From the NCBI RefSeq assembly GCF_030332225.1, contig NZ_JAOWIF010000043.1:62001-126000 (forward strand): 64,000 nucleotides of DNA, in the 5' to 3' direction. This document shows positions 27,244-40,834 of the stretch, one piece after another. Source of the stretch: Citrobacter sp. Cu233 (lineage in GTDB: Bacteria > Pseudomonadota > Gammaproteobacteria > Enterobacterales > Enterobacteriaceae). The position numbers and the translations under genes were made by a program. Each line of letters opens with the position of its first letter. Position 1 is the first letter of the stretch. Under the pieces are notes generated by a model that was given only the letters and a program-made list of their open reading frames with translations, ran no database searches and was not told the origin of the DNA.

Positions 27244-28788
27244 TTATGAAAGTGTAGCTAACCAGCCTGTTTGCGTCATCCATTCGGTCACTGGGACCAG
27301 CGTGAACTCTACGCACAACAGACCCACCAGCGTCAGGACGATCGTATACGGCAATGCCATCCACACCATACGACCGTAGGAGAGGCGAATCAGTGGTGCC
27401 AGTGCGGAGGTAAGCAGGAACAAGAATGCCGCCTGACCATTTGGCGTAGCCACAGAAGGCAGGTTGGTTCCGGTATTAATCGCCACCGCTAACAGTTCAT
27501 ATTGATTCAGGCTAATCGTCCCGTGCTCCAGCGCCGCTTTCGCTTCGTTGATGTAAATTGTGCCAACAAAGACGTTGTCTGAAATTGACGACAGCAGGCC
27601 GTTGAAAAGATAAAACAGGGTTAGCTGTGCATGTTCAGAAGACTGCAAAACAAACTGAATGATCGGCGCAAAAAGCTGCTGATCGATAATTACCGCCACC
27701 ACGGAGAAAAACACGGTCAGCAGCGCGGTGAACGGTAGCGACTCGGTGAACGCTTTACCAATAGCGTGTTCGTCAGTGACACCGGTTAACGACGTGGCCA
27801 GAATAATCACTGACAGGCCAATGAGTCCGACTTCTGCCAGATGCAGTGCGAGGGCAACGACCAACCATACGCCGATAACCGATTGAATAATCAGCTTGAT
27901 TTTATCCTGGCGGGTACGTTGTTGACGGCTTTCATCGTCAAACTGTTGCAGAACGCCACGGACAGCCTCCGGCAATGTTTCACCGTAGCCAAACCAACGT
28001 AACTTTTCAACCAGCAGGCAGGTGAGCAGACCGCAAAGCAACACCGGGACAGTGACCGGCGACATGCGCAGGAAAAAATCACCAAAATGCCAGCCAGCCG
28101 CTTTGGCGATAATCAGGTTCTGCGGTTCGCCAACCATGGTCATCACACCGCCTAACGCTGTGCCGACTCCCGCGTGCATCATCAGGCTGCGCAGAAAACC
28201 ACGGAACTGCTCCAGTACGGCTTTATTGTGCTGGTCGATATGGCTGTCATCCAGCAAATTGTTATCTTCCGGACGGGAAGAGGCGACGCGATGGTAGATA
28301 CCGTAAAAACCAACCGCTACGCTTATCACTACTGCGACCACGGTCAAGGCGTCGAGGAACGCAGAAAGGAAGGCAGCGGCCACACAAAAGGCCAGCGACA
28401 GCAGCATCTTGGAGCGAATACTGAGCAGCAGTCGGGTAAAAATAAACAGCAGCAGTTGCTTCATAAAGTAGATGCCCGCCACCATAAACATCAGCAGCAA
28501 GAGCACTTCAAGGTTGGCTGCAACTTCTTCACGAACATGAGTGGCGCTGGTCATGCCGATGACGACAGCTTCGATGGCTAACAGCCCGCCCGGCAACAGT
28601 GGATAACACTTAAGCGCCATTGCCAGCGTAAAAATGAATTCGGCCACCAGCAACCAACCCGCGATAAAAGGATTGATGAAAAAAATAAGCGGGTTAATGA
28701 TTAAGAAGACGAGCAGTGCAAGTTTATACCAGTCCGGCGACTGGCCTAAAAAATTGCGCCACATAGCGCGGCCCCATGATAGCTCCAT
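27244..28788 (-). CDS. nhaB: Na+/H+ antiporter NhaB
   Basis: This 514-residue polytopic membrane protein matches E. coli NhaB (513). It exports Na+ in exchange for H+ for salt and alkali tolerance. I start at the ATG at 28788 ([16 protein letters not shown]). About twelve hydrophobic segments are visible, with conserved [26 protein letters not shown] and [16 protein letters not shown]. It is divergent from fadR, as in E. coli. Confidence 0.96.
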   Translation of the reverse strand: MELSWGRAMWRNFLGQSPDWYKLALLVFLIINPLIFFINPFIAGWLLVAEFIFTLAMALKCYPLLPGGLLAIEAVVIGMTSATHVREEVAANLEVLLLLMFMVAGIYFMKQLLLFIFTRLLLSIRSKMLLSLAFCVAAAFLSAFLDALTVVAVVISVAVGFYGIYHRVASSRPEDNNLLDDSHIDQHNKAVLEQFRGFLRSLMMHAGVGTALGGVMTMVGEPQNLIIAKAAGWHFGDFFLRMSPVTVPVLLCGLLTCLLVEKLRWFGYGETLPEAVRGVLQQFDDESRQQRTRQDKIKLIIQSVIGVWLVVALALHLAEVGLIGLSVIILATSLTGVTDEHAIGKAFTESLPFTALLTVFFSVVAVIIDQQLFAPIIQFVLQSSEHAQLTLFYLFNGLLSSISDNVFVGTIYINEAKAALEHGTISLNQYELLAVAINTGTNLPSVATPNGQAAFLFLLTSALAPLIRLSYGRMVWMALPYTIVLTLVGLLCVEFTLVPVTEWMTQTGWLATLS

Positions 28789-29025
28789 GGCAGTTTCCCT
28801 TACCTGTAAAAATGAAATCATGTTTTTATGTTTGACCGCAAAGCTTAGCGGCACGAGGGAACGCAGGCAAGCTCTTCACGTGGCTTATCGTACCGACTGC
28901 GTATCCGCCTTATCTGGAAAATGAAGCCTTGATCCACTTTTTCTTCGTTACGTCAGCTATCAGCTAAGAAACCCGTCTGGTATGATGTGTGTAACTATGT
29001 TTTGCTGTGTAATGGAATTATCGCT

Positions 29026-29745
29026 ATGGTCATTAAGGCGCAAAGCCCTGCTGGGTTCGCGGAAGAGTACATCATTGAGAGTATCTGGAATAACCGCTTC
29101 CCACCTGGCACTATTTTGCCCGCTGAACGTGAACTCTCCGAACTTATTGGAGTAACACGTACCACGTTACGCGAAGTATTGCAGCGTCTGGCGCGGGACG
29201 GCTGGTTGACCATTCAACACGGCAAACCGACGAAAGTGAATAACTTCTGGGAAACCTCCGGACTGAATATCCTGGAAACGTTGGCGCGTCTCGATCACGA
29301 AAGCGTTCCGCAGTTGATTGATAATCTGCTGTCTGTACGTACCAACATCTCGACGATCTTTATTCGCACCGCATTCCGCCAACATCCTGATAAAGCCCAG
29401 GACGTTTTGGCCACGGCGAATCAGGTTGCTGACCATGCTGACGCGTTTGCCGATCTGGACTACAACATTTTCCGCGGTCTGGCATTTGCGTCGGGCAATC
29501 CGATTTACGGTTTGATCCTCAATGGTATGAAAGGACTTTATACGCGTATTGGCCGTCATTACTTTGCCAACCCGGAAGCGCGCGGCCTGGCGTTGAACTT
29601 CTACCGTAAGCTGTCAGAGCTGTGTGAGCAGGGCGCTCATGATTTGGTCTATGAAACGGTGCGTCGCTATGGTCACGACAGTGGTGAGATTTGGCACCGT
29701 ATGCAGAAGAATTTACCGGGCGATTTAGCTATTCAGGGACGCTAA
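29026..29745 (+). CDS. fadR: Fatty acid metabolism regulator FadR
   Basis: This 239-residue GntR-family protein is identical in length to E. coli FadR. The N-terminal winged helix (1-75) contains [20 protein letters not shown], and the C-terminal all-helical acyl-CoA-binding domain covers 80-239. It represses fad genes and activates fabA/fabB; long-chain acyl-CoA releases it from DNA. A FadR site is visible upstream of fadD in this window. Start at the ATG at 29026 ([11 protein letters not shown]). Confidence 0.98.
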   Translation: MVIKAQSPAGFAEEYIIESIWNNRFPPGTILPAERELSELIGVTRTTLREVLQRLARDGWLTIQHGKPTKVNNFWETSGLNILETLARLDHESVPQLIDNLLSVRTNISTIFIRTAFRQHPDKAQDVLATANQVADHADAFADLDYNIFRGLAFASGNPIYGLILNGMKGLYTRIGRHYFANPEARGLALNFYRKLSELCEQGAHDLVYETVRRYGHDSGEIWHRMQKNLPGDLAIQGR

Positions 29746-29756
29746 TCGCTCAATGC

Positions 29757-29841
29757 CGGATGGTAACGCCAACGCGTCTTATCCGGCCTACAATGCGTCT
29801 GTGTCGTAGGCCGGATAAGGTGTTTACACCGTCTCCGGCAA
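29757..29841. repeat. REP/BIME element pair
   Basis: Two facing palindromic units (GCCGGATGG...TTATCCGGCC and GTAGGCCGGATAAGG...CTCCGGCA) lie between the convergent ends of fadR and ycgB, the usual BIME arrangement. Confidence 0.85.
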
Positions 29842-29847
29842 TAAGCT

Positions 29848-31380
29848 TCACAGGCCGTTCATCCTTGGCGGGCAACGCTCCAGCAGCTCAACGCTGCCAT
29901 CTTCATTTTGCTGCTCCAGCATCACATCAAATCCCCACAGCCGATGAACATGCTTCAACACGTCTTTGCGTCCTTTATCCAACGGCGCGCGGTTATGTGG
30001 AATGTAACGCAAGGTCAGTGAACGGTCGCCGCGCAGATCGACATTCCAGATTTGAATATTCGGCTCCAGGTTGCTCAGGTTATATTGCGATGACAGCCTG
30101 TTACGGATCTCGCGATACCCCTCTTCATTGTGAATCGCTGAAATTTCCAGATAATTATGGCGATCATCATCCAGCACTGTGAACAGGCGGAAATCGCGCA
30201 TCACTTTTGGTGACAGGAACTGGCTGATAAAGCTCTCATCTTTAAAATCACGCATCGCGAAATGCAGGGTTTCCAGCCAGTCGGAACCCGCAATACTTGG
30301 GAACCAATATTTGTCCTCCTCGGTGGGCGACTGACAAATACGTTTGATATCCTGGAACATAGCAAAGCCCAGCGCATAAGGGTTTATCCCGCTATACCAT
30401 GGACTGTTATACGGTGGCTGGAATACCACGTTGGTATGGCTATGCAGAAACTCCAGCATGAAGCGTTCGGTGACTTTGCCTTCATCATAAAGGTGATTGA
30501 GGATGGTGTAGTGCCAGAAGGTTGCCCATCCCTCGTTCATAACCTGAGTCTGTTTCTGCGGATAAAAATACTGGCTCACCTTACGCACAATGCGCAGGAC
30601 CTCTCGTTGCCAGGACTCAAGCAGTGGGGCATTTTTCTCCATAAAATACAGCAGGTTTTCCTGCGGCTCAGAAGGATAACGACGCGTGGCAGAGATCGTC
30701 TTCTCTTCCTCTTTCTTCGGCAACGTACGCCACAGCATATTCACCTGACTTTGCAGATACTCTTCACGACTTTTCTGCCGGGCCTTCTCTTCCTGTAGTG
30801 AGATCTTTTGCGGGCGTTTATAGCGGTCAACGCCGTAATTCATCAGCGCATGGCAGGAGTCGAGGAGTTTCTCAACTTCATCAACACCGTAACGCTCTTC
30901 ACACTGGGTAATGTAGTTTCGCGCAAAGATCAGGTAATCGACGATGGAGCTGGCGTCCGTCCAGCTGCGGAACAGGTAGTTATTCTTGAAGAAAGAGTTA
31001 TGTCCATAGCAGGCATGCGCCATGACCAGTGCCTGCATGGTGATGGTGTTCTCTTCCATCAGGTACGCGATACACGGGTTGGAGTTAATAACAATCTCAT
31101 AGGCCAGTCCTTGCTGACCATGCTTGTACAAGCGTTCGGTTTCAATAAACTTTTTACCAAACGACCAGTGCGGATAGTTGATTGGCATCCCGACGCTGGA
31201 GTAGGCGTCCATCATTTGCTCAGAAGTGATCACCTCGATTTGGTGCGGGTAGGTATCCAGCCTGTAGAGTTTCGCCACGCGGTCTATCTCTGCCAGATAG
31301 ACATCCAGCAGATCAAACGTCCAGTCGGGTCCATCGCTTAACCGTGTGCTGTCCTTGTTCATGGAATCAATCGTAGCCAT
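29848..31380 (-). CDS. ycgB: SpoVR-family protein YcgB
   Basis: This 510-residue cytoplasmic protein matches E. coli YcgB across its full length (MATIDSMNKDSTRLSDGPDW to CPPRMNGL). The SpoVR domain fills residues 20-440. In E. coli the gene belongs to the RpoS regulon, and SpoVR proteins commonly accompany yeaG-yeaH-like kinase genes; molecular function is unknown. Motifs such as HACYGHNSFFKNNYLF and NEGWATFWHY have His/Glu spacing suggesting a metalloenzyme-like site. It is divergent from dadA. Confidence 0.94.
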   Translation of the reverse strand: MATIDSMNKDSTRLSDGPDWTFDLLDVYLAEIDRVAKLYRLDTYPHQIEVITSEQMMDAYSSVGMPINYPHWSFGKKFIETERLYKHGQQGLAYEIVINSNPCIAYLMEENTITMQALVMAHACYGHNSFFKNNYLFRSWTDASSIVDYLIFARNYITQCEERYGVDEVEKLLDSCHALMNYGVDRYKRPQKISLQEEKARQKSREEYLQSQVNMLWRTLPKKEEEKTISATRRYPSEPQENLLYFMEKNAPLLESWQREVLRIVRKVSQYFYPQKQTQVMNEGWATFWHYTILNHLYDEGKVTERFMLEFLHSHTNVVFQPPYNSPWYSGINPYALGFAMFQDIKRICQSPTEEDKYWFPSIAGSDWLETLHFAMRDFKDESFISQFLSPKVMRDFRLFTVLDDDRHNYLEISAIHNEEGYREIRNRLSSQYNLSNLEPNIQIWNVDLRGDRSLTLRYIPHNRAPLDKGRKDVLKHVHRLWGFDVMLEQQNEDGSVELLERCPPRMNGL

Positions 31381-31598
31381 TCGCGCACCCTCATTGTTGG
31401 CGGTACTCTCTGTCTGGAGTACCTCATTTCAAGCATAGATCATGGTGTTAAAAAGCGTGCTGCAGGAGAATTTTTTTCTTTGCGATTTCACATCAACGAA
31501 GAGTCGAAAAACGGCAGGTCAACAAAATTTTATGCTGGATAAAAATAACGCACAGCAGGAGATGCCAAAGCAGAGACTTCCCTGCAATCACTGCTATG

Positions 31599-31614
31599 TG
31601 TGAGATACATCACC
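31599..31614 (+). promoter_or_regulatory. CRP site upstream of dadA
   Basis: TGTGA, six bases, TCACC matches the CRP consensus at nine of ten half-site positions, about 90-105 bp before the dadA start. E. coli dadAX is controlled by Lrp and CRP. The rest of the 322-bp ycgB/dadA spacer (31381-31702) is AT-rich promoter DNA in which I see no gene; Lrp sites are too loose to place by eye. Confidence 0.6.
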
Positions 31615-31666
31615 ATAAAAAAGCCATATGTTGAATAATATTTTCAACTGAGTTATCAAGATGTAA

Positions 31667-33001
<1,335 letters not shown>

Positions 33002-33013
33002 TAAGGACGCGAG

Positions 33014-34084
33014 ATGACCCGCCCGATACTGGCCAGCATTGACCTGCAGGCGTTGAAACAAAACCTGACCATTACGCGTCAGGCTGCGCCGGACTCCCGC
33101 GTCTGGTCGGTCGTAAAGGCCAATGCCTACGGACACGGTATAGAACGTGTCTGGAATGCACTGGGAACGACCGATGGTTTCGCTATGCTCAATCTCGAGG
33201 AGGCGATTACCCTGCGGGAGCGGGGATGGAAAGGACCCATTTTAATGCTGGAGGGTTTTTTCCATGCCGAAGACCTGACGATCTATGACACATATCGTCT
33301 GACGACCTGTGTCCACAGTAACTGGCAGCTCAAAGCATTGCAAAATGCCCGCCTGAACGCACCGCTGGATATTTACCTGAAGGTGAATAGCGGCATGAAC
33401 CGGCTGGGTTTCTTACCCGAGCGAGTGGCGACCGTCTGGCAACTGTTACGGGCAATGCCTAACGTGGGTGAAATGACGCTGATGTCGCATTTTGCTGATG
33501 CTGAACATCCGGATGGCATCAGGGACGCGATGGCGCGTATTGCACAGGCAACGGAAGGGCTGGAGTGTAGACGTTCGCTGTCGAATTCGGCTGCGACGCT
33601 GTGGCACCCACAAGCGCATTATGACTGGGTTCGTCCAGGCATTATTCTGTACGGCGCATCGCCATCGGGACAATGGCGGGATATTGCCAATACCGGACTT
33701 AAGCCAGTGATGACGCTGAGCAGTGAGATTATCGGTGTGCAAACGCTGAAAGCAGGCGACCGGGTTGGTTACGGTGGCCGTTACACTGCCAGCGGTGACC
33801 AGCGCATTGGAATTGTGGCGACAGGCTATGCCGATGGTTATCCGCGCCATGCTCCGAGTGGGACGCCTGTACTGGTGGACGGTGTACGTACCGGGACAGT
33901 CGGCACGGTATCCATGGATATGCTGGCGGTTGACCTGACACCCTGCCCACAGGCGGGGATAGGAACGCCTGTGGAACTGTGGGGCAAAGAGATTAAAATT
34001 GACGATGTGGCAACAGCGGCAGGCACGGTCGGCTATGAATTAATGTGCTCGCTGGCGCTGCGCGTGCCGGTAGTGACGGTGTAA
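33014..34084 (+). CDS. dadX: Catabolic alanine racemase
   Basis: This 356-residue PLP enzyme converts L- to D-alanine, the substrate of DadA. The PLP Lys is K35 in [10 protein letters not shown] and the catalytic Tyr is in [12 protein letters not shown]. It is the same length as E. coli DadX and lies 12 bp after dadA in one operon. A REP element follows. Confidence 0.97.
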   Translation: MTRPILASIDLQALKQNLTITRQAAPDSRVWSVVKANAYGHGIERVWNALGTTDGFAMLNLEEAITLRERGWKGPILMLEGFFHAEDLTIYDTYRLTTCVHSNWQLKALQNARLNAPLDIYLKVNSGMNRLGFLPERVATVWQLLRAMPNVGEMTLMSHFADAEHPDGIRDAMARIAQATEGLECRRSLSNSAATLWHPQAHYDWVRPGIILYGASPSGQWRDIANTGLKPVMTLSSEIIGVQTLKAGDRVGYGGRYTASGDQRIGIVATGYADGYPRHAPSGTPVLVDGVRTGTVGTVSMDMLAVDLTPCPQAGIGTPVELWGKEIKIDDVATAAGTVGYELMCSLALRVPVVTV

Positions 34085-34090
34085 CTTTTG

Positions 34091-34123
34091 TCGGCCGGGT
34101 AAGGCGTAGCCGCCACCCGGCAA
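34091..34123. repeat. REP-type palindromic element
   Basis: GGCCGGGTAAGGCGTAGC is followed by the inverted CCGCCACCCGGC, between the convergent ends of dadX and cvrA. Confidence 0.75.
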
Positions 34124-34135
34124 AAAACATCTGCG

Positions 34136-35887
<1,752 letters not shown>

Positions 35888-35966
35888 TTACGCTGTTTCG
35901 TATTAATAAACCCTAACATAATAACGACAGAAACAGCGTTTTACTTAGCCCTGAGGACGGCTTTTT

Positions 35967-36881
35967 TTACGATTTAAGAACCGGATGTCCGGAGATTGTG
36001 AGTTGACTGCCGTTTTTATCATTTTTCAGCACGGCTTTAGCTCCTAAAGGTAAGGTGACGGTGCGTTGTTCATGGCCAAAATCGAGGCCGCTTAACAGTG
36101 GAACGGATAATTTGGCACGCAAAAACTCACAGACTGAATCAAGACTGTAACCGGCATCATAATCATTTGGCGCACTGCCGCTAAAACTGCCGAGAATGAT
36201 GGCGTTCTGGCGGGCGAGTATCCCGGCATTATAAAGTTGTAGCAGCATGCGCTCGATGCGAAACGGGTGTTCGTTGATGTCTTCCAGCACCAGAATGCCG
36301 TTCTCGATGGTGGGCATCCACGGCGTTCCCATCAGCGAAATGAGCATTGCCAGATTTCCTCCCCACAGCGTGCCTTCGGTAGCGCAATCCGGGCCATGGC
36401 CTTGCCAGTCGAGGGTAAATTCGGCATTGCGCAAAGCCTGCCAAAAATGGTGCTCGGTAAATGCGTTCATTTCTTCGGCACCGAAGTTAGCTGCCAGCAT
36501 CGGGCCACTAAACGAGATGACATGACTCTTCGCCAGCAGCCCACACTGAATGGCCGTAAAATCGCTGTGACCACATAGCAAGAGTGGGTCCTGCTGCTGA
36601 CGAACGGTCAGCCCCTGCCAGTCAATATCCGCCAGCAAACGGCTCGCACCGTAGCCGCCGCGCACCGCCATCACGATAGTATCGGGCGTTTTTAGCTCAA
36701 CGAGTGAATTCACATCCGCCAGGCGCTCTGCTTCGGTACCGGCAAAACGCTGACAGCGGCGGGCAATGACGGCGGTGTTATCGACCTGATGGCCGGCCTC
36801 GGTAAGACGGGCAAGCCCACGTAATGCTGCCTGCTGGTTGATACAGTAGCCCGACGGGGCAATTAAGTGAAACCGGGACAT
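35967..36881 (-). CDS. ldcA: Murein tetrapeptide L,D-carboxypeptidase
   Basis: This 304-residue cytoplasmic enzyme of the S66 family removes the terminal D-alanine from tetrapeptides during cell-wall recycling. The nucleophile Ser lies in [10 protein letters not shown], with [15 protein letters not shown] before it and the C-terminal Glu/His of the triad in [13 protein letters not shown] and FGHEQRTV. Length equals E. coli LdcA. It is divergent from emtA, another murein enzyme. Confidence 0.96.
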   Translation of the reverse strand: MSRFHLIAPSGYCINQQAALRGLARLTEAGHQVDNTAVIARRCQRFAGTEAERLADVNSLVELKTPDTIVMAVRGGYGASRLLADIDWQGLTVRQQQDPLLLCGHSDFTAIQCGLLAKSHVISFSGPMLAANFGAEEMNAFTEHHFWQALRNAEFTLDWQGHGPDCATEGTLWGGNLAMLISLMGTPWMPTIENGILVLEDINEHPFRIERMLLQLYNAGILARQNAIILGSFSGSAPNDYDAGYSLDSVCEFLRAKLSVPLLSGLDFGHEQRTVTLPLGAKAVLKNDKNGSQLTISGHPVLKS

Positions 36882-36979
36882 GGCATTTCCTTGCTACAAC
36901 CAAAACCAAATGTATATCATGCCGCGTAGGTATGTCGTTGTCACCTCAGCGACAGGTTCCGGCTATAAGGATAGATGAC

Positions 36980-37591
36980 GTGAAATTGAGATGGTTTGCT
37001 TTTTTGGTTGTAATACTTGCGGGCTGTAGTTCAAAACAGGATTACAAAAATCCGCCATGGAACGCAGAAGTTCCGGTTAAACGCGCGATGCAATGGATGC
37101 CTATCAGTGAAAAAGCCGGTGCTGCCTGGGGAGTGAGCCCGCAATTGATTACGGCGATTATCGCTATTGAATCAGGGGGTAACCCCAATGCAGTCAGTAA
37201 ATCTAATGCCATCGGTCTGATGCAGCTTAAAGCCTCCACCTCCGGGCGGGATGTTTATCGTCGCATGGGATGGAGCGGAGAGCCATCGACCAGTGAGCTG
37301 AAAAATCCAGAGCGCAATATCTCCATGGGGGCGGCGTATCTGAGCATTCTTGAAACTGGCCCGCTGGCGGGAATAGAAGACCCACAGGTGATGCAATATG
37401 CGCTGGTGGTGTCATACGCGAACGGTGCGGGGGCGCTGCTGCGGACATTCTCCTCTGACAGGAAAAAAGCCATCAGTAAAATCAACGATCTGAGTGCGGA
37501 TGAGTTTTTCGAGCATGTTGTTGATAACCATCCTGCGCCGCAGGCTCCACGTTATATCTGGAAGCTTCAGCGAGCGCTGGATGCGATGTAA
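36980..37591 (+). CDS. emtA: Endo-type membrane-bound lytic transglycosylase A
   Basis: This 203-residue outer-membrane lipoprotein cleaves glycan strands internally. I use the GTG start at 36980 ([11 protein letters not shown]), which gives exactly the E. coli EmtA length and a proper signal peptide with lipobox LAGC (Cys16). The SLT domain has the catalytic Glu at residue 64 ([20 protein letters not shown]) and GAAYLSILE. It is convergent with ycgR. Confidence 0.95.
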   Translation: MKLRWFAFLVVILAGCSSKQDYKNPPWNAEVPVKRAMQWMPISEKAGAAWGVSPQLITAIIAIESGGNPNAVSKSNAIGLMQLKASTSGRDVYRRMGWSGEPSTSELKNPERNISMGAAYLSILETGPLAGIEDPQVMQYALVVSYANGAGALLRTFSSDRKKAISKINDLSADEFFEHVVDNHPAPQAPRYIWKLQRALDAM

Positions 37592-37602
37592 CGCGCGTGA
37601 TA

Positions 37603-38337
37603 TTACTCGCGCACTTTATTCGATTTTTCCCGAGCCTCGCGCTCAAGTGAAAAAATAATCCGCTGTAAATTCCGCTCCACCGCCGGGCCGACGTTGAGAA
37701 AACGAAAGCTCAGGCGGGGAGTGGTGATGGTCTCATTTTTCCCGTCGATCACTTTTCGCTCGGTAATCGAGATGAGCTGGGCATCAACGTGGTACACGCC
37801 CCATTGTTCCATATTCAGTTCAACCTGCGAGAAGCGCATACCTTCGACCAGCCCCTCCGGTGTAGCCCCTTCTAATAGTGCCCCCATGCCGCCAAGGGAC
37901 AAATCGAATAAGCGAAAATGCAGGATACTGTTGTCCGGCATTTTCGCCTTGCAGTGATAGGGCGGGTGTAACGGTGCACCGATGCGGAAGTATTCCCGGC
38001 GCTGAACGAACCACAGCGAAGGTGGCAACGATGAGACAAAAGCGGGCAATCGTTGATACTCGCCTTTTATCAGTTGGGGGAGGGTAAACTCCACCTTGGC
38101 ACCCTGAGTTTCGGCGATAATTGAGATCTGGCTGGCGCGTTGCACGGCCTGGTTTTCATATTCCTGACTGCCAAAATCCATGATCAATTCGTCCGGGCTG
38201 ACAGCAAGAATTTTGCTAATGAACTGACCTCCTGACCAGGAGATACGCAGCGGAACCTGCTGTGAATTTAAGTCCCGGAGTACCCCTAATACTGCGAGCG
38301 GGTTTTGCTTCAGGAACTGCTCATTGTAGTTACTCAC
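37603..38337 (-). CDS. ycgR: Flagellar brake protein, c-di-GMP effector
   Basis: This 244-residue protein equals E. coli YcgR in length. The N-terminal YcgR domain (1-105) precedes a C-terminal PilZ domain with the c-di-GMP motif QRREYFR (R113, R114, R118) and DLSLGG (D145, S147, G149). With c-di-GMP bound it acts on the flagellar motor and slows swimming. A sigma-28 promoter lies upstream. The phosphodiesterase pdeD in this window could affect its ligand level. Confidence 0.97.
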   Translation of the reverse strand: MSNYNEQFLKQNPLAVLGVLRDLNSQQVPLRISWSGGQFISKILAVSPDELIMDFGSQEYENQAVQRASQISIIAETQGAKVEFTLPQLIKGEYQRLPAFVSSLPPSLWFVQRREYFRIGAPLHPPYHCKAKMPDNSILHFRLFDLSLGGMGALLEGATPEGLVEGMRFSQVELNMEQWGVYHVDAQLISITERKVIDGKNETITTPRLSFRFLNVGPAVERNLQRIIFSLEREAREKSNKVRE

Positions 38338-38373
38338 ACCTAATGACTCCTGGATACCTGGCTTATCGTTGGG

Positions 38374-38400
38374 TTATCGGCATCGCGAGACGGAACTTAA
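38374..38400 (-). promoter_or_regulatory. Sigma-28 (FliA) promoter of ycgR
   Basis: On the minus strand TTAAGTTC, 11 bases, GCCGATAA matches the FliA consensus TAAAGTTT-N11-GCCGATAA, with a perfect -10. It is about 40 bp from the ycgR start. It places ycgR in the late flagellar regulon, as in E. coli. Confidence 0.85.
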
Positions 38401-38538
38401 TACAAATGGATGAAATTTTTTACCAAAGCCAATGAATTAAGTCTGAGTGCAAACAGCAGGTAGCGATGGCTTGCCTATACTTAACGTGCTGGCGCAGGAG
38501 TGTCTTGCGCGTGCGTTCACTGGAAAGAGGGCCTGAAA

Positions 38539-38793
38539 ATGGGAATTATTGCCTGGATTATTTTTGGTCTGATTGCGGGGGTTATCGCCAAGCTGATTAT
38601 GCCGGGGCGTGATGGCGGCGGGTTTATCCTGACCTGCATTCTCGGTATTGTCGGTGCTGTGGTCGGTGGGTGGCTGGCAACGATGTTTGGTATCGGCGGC
38701 GATGTCAGTGGGTTTAATCTCCACAGCTTCCTGGTGGCCGTGGTCGGCGCGATTGTGGTACTGGGTGTTTTCCGACTGGTACGACGAGATTAA
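38539..38793 (+). CDS. ymgE: UPF0410 / transglycosylase-associated small membrane protein
   Basis: This 84-residue protein matches E. coli YmgE. Three hydrophobic segments rich in Gly and Ala (GIIAWIIFGLIAGVIAKLIM, then TCILGIVGAVVGGWLA, then FLVAVVGAIVVLGVF) fill it. It belongs to the GlsB/YeaQ/YmgE family; relatives are stress-induced, but the function is unknown despite the family name. Start at the ATG at 38539. Confidence 0.92.
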   Translation: MGIIAWIIFGLIAGVIAKLIMPGRDGGGFILTCILGIVGAVVGGWLATMFGIGGDVSGFNLHSFLVAVVGAIVVLGVFRLVRRD

Positions 38794-38796
38794 CAG

Positions 38797-38819
38797 AACG
38801 GCCCCTGCGGGGGCCGTTT
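38797..38819. terminator. Terminator between ymgE and the TonB receptor gene
   Basis: AACGGCCCC pairs with GGGGCCGTT around a 4-base loop. It serves ymgE on the plus strand and probably also the end of the minus-strand metal uptake operon. Confidence 0.75.
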
Positions 38820-38840
38820 ACTTCTCTGAATGGCGATACG

Positions 38841-40811
38841 TTAGAACGTATACTCAACCCCGGCCCAGTAATTTCGACCTTCTTCGATAAACCCTTCGCT
38901 GTAGACGTACTGTGTATCAAACAGGTTGTTGATCGACGCGTTAACGCTAAAGCCATGCCCGATGGTGTAATCTGCCCGCAGGTGGGTAATGGCGAATCCG
39001 GCCGCTTTTTGTGAACCATCAGAATTGCTATAGCTTGAAGAGCGGGCTTCTTCGGACAGCGTAATGCTGAGTGGATCCCATGGTTTCAGCGTCATCCAGG
39101 CGGTTAGCGTTTGCGTTGGCAGATCGGTAATTTTACCGATGTCGCTGCGTTTAACGTCAGCATGGATAAGACCGTAGCTCAGCCCCACATCCAGCATGTC
39201 AAAGACCTTACCTTTGACGCCTGCATCCAGGCCGGTGTAATCCACCCGACCACTGTTTTGGTTCTGAATCGTGTCGGCATCAATATTGTGGGACAGAATC
39301 GCATCAGTAATGCGGTTGTAATACACGCTGGCTTCGAATCCCCAGTTCTGGGTGAACGAACCGTTCCATGTGAGATCGACGCTACGGGCGCGTTCCGGTT
39401 TTAGCTGCGGGTTGACCAGCGCTACCTGGTTATAAGCCGGTTTTGACGTGGTGTAGCGTTCTTTCAGTGTGGGGAAGCGCGTTCTGTCAGAGTAGGAGAG
39501 CGCTAACGTGTCAGAATTTTCAAAGTGGTATTTGGTCATTACCTGCCAGTTAAAGGCGGACTGGTTGTTGTCATCATAATGGGTAACGCTGCCGTTTTTC
39601 TCGTGCTTCATCCCCTCTACGCTGTCACGCCAGTCGTAGCTGATACCCGCCACCACATCGACATTATCCGCAGCCGCCCATTGATATTCACTGGCGACAG
39701 ACCAGGTGCGATCTTCGTAGCGGTCATAAGCTGCATTCGGAGCCCCTTTTTCGCGATGAACATCGTCTTTCCAGTTCACGGCGAAAGAGAGCATATCGTT
39801 TTCCCGCATATCTGCGGAAAGCTGCAAACCCGCGCCGTCGCTGTAGTCAGAATAATGGCTGTAGCTGCCTTTCTTATTTTTCAGATCGGCAAGGGAATTG
39901 TACATCATCAGTGTATTTTCAAAGGTGTCGCGATACAGGCGGCTTTTCAATGTAAAGCGATCGCCCAAATGCGTGGTGCCCTGATAGTAATAACTTTCTT
40001 TATCATACTGTGGCCATTGCCAATAACGTGATTTCTGGCTGCTGGTCCCGGCATAGGGCGGGTTATCTTTTTCGCCGTCCTGATTAATGTAGGTCAGAAC
40101 ATACTCATCATCGCCGCGTGGCGTGAATCCCAGTTTCACGATGCCGCGTTTATCATCGGCTGACGAGTTGGTAATCTTGCCATTGCTGCCCGCTACCGGG
40201 TTATCAACACCATGAGGTAATCCGAGGAAATCCTGTTTTAGCTGGCTACCACTGAGCTGGATATATCCGAGATCGTTGCTGGCACCGAACGAAGCGTGCA
40301 TATCATGGGCATTGTCTTTGCTACGGCTCCAGCCCTGACGATACCCTATAGAGCCTTCAATCGGTTTGGTGGGCCTTTTGGTGGTGATGTTGATAGCGCC
40401 ACCCATCTGGTTCGGCCCCTGTAGTAAGGATGAGTAGCCTTTAGAGACTTCGACAGAAGCGATATCGGATGTCAGAAAACGACCTAAATCAAGGTTGCCA
40501 TCGTAGGGGATGTACACCGGAACACCGTCGAAAAAGACCGGGACCTGACGGCTGTCAAAACCGCGTACCTTCACTTGTTGCTCATTACGGTTACCGGATT
40601 TCTGCAGCACGACGCCGGGAACGACGCTTAGCGCCTGCGCCACGTTTTGTTTATCCAGTTGCTGCATCGTTTCCTGGCCGAGAACCGTAGTGGTTGCGGC
40701 GGAGGCCGGACTAGACCAGACGGTCATGGTTTCGCTTTCCTGCCCAGCAAAAGCACCTTGCGCGAAAGCAAACGACAGGGCTGTGTAAAGACAACTTTTG
40801 TTGAAATTCAT
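38841..40811 (-). CDS. TonB-dependent outer-membrane receptor, probable molybdenum/tungsten-complex receptor
   Basis: This 656-residue receptor has a signal peptide ending AQGAFAG, a TonB box at ETMTVWSS, a plug domain (about 35-150; VPGVVLQKSGNRNEQQVKVRG, GYSSLLQGPNQMGGAINITT) and a 22-strand-type barrel ending in Phe with NLFDTQYVYSEGF near the end. It resembles siderophore and cobalamin receptors, but I cannot name a closer relative. It is the last gene of a six-gene operon, 23 bp after modD. The putative ModE operator ahead of the operon suggests the substrate is a molybdate or tungstate complex; a ferric siderophore is the main alternative. Confidence 0.85.
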   Translation of the reverse strand: MNFNKSCLYTALSFAFAQGAFAGQESETMTVWSSPASAATTTVLGQETMQQLDKQNVAQALSVVPGVVLQKSGNRNEQQVKVRGFDSRQVPVFFDGVPVYIPYDGNLDLGRFLTSDIASVEVSKGYSSLLQGPNQMGGAINITTKRPTKPIEGSIGYRQGWSRSKDNAHDMHASFGASNDLGYIQLSGSQLKQDFLGLPHGVDNPVAGSNGKITNSSADDKRGIVKLGFTPRGDDEYVLTYINQDGEKDNPPYAGTSSQKSRYWQWPQYDKESYYYQGTTHLGDRFTLKSRLYRDTFENTLMMYNSLADLKNKKGSYSHYSDYSDGAGLQLSADMRENDMLSFAVNWKDDVHREKGAPNAAYDRYEDRTWSVASEYQWAAADNVDVVAGISYDWRDSVEGMKHEKNGSVTHYDDNNQSAFNWQVMTKYHFENSDTLALSYSDRTRFPTLKERYTTSKPAYNQVALVNPQLKPERARSVDLTWNGSFTQNWGFEASVYYNRITDAILSHNIDADTIQNQNSGRVDYTGLDAGVKGKVFDMLDVGLSYGLIHADVKRSDIGKITDLPTQTLTAWMTLKPWDPLSITLSEEARSSSYSNSDGSQKAAGFAITHLRADYTIGHGFSVNASINNLFDTQYVYSEGFIEEGRNYWAGVEYTF

Positions 40812-40834
40812 TATTTATAGTCCATTTATAAATG

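Noticed and set aside
31480-31500. CRP site at TGCGATTTCACATC upstream of dadA
   Set aside because: The half-site spacing is wrong for CRP; the site at 31599-31614 fits better.
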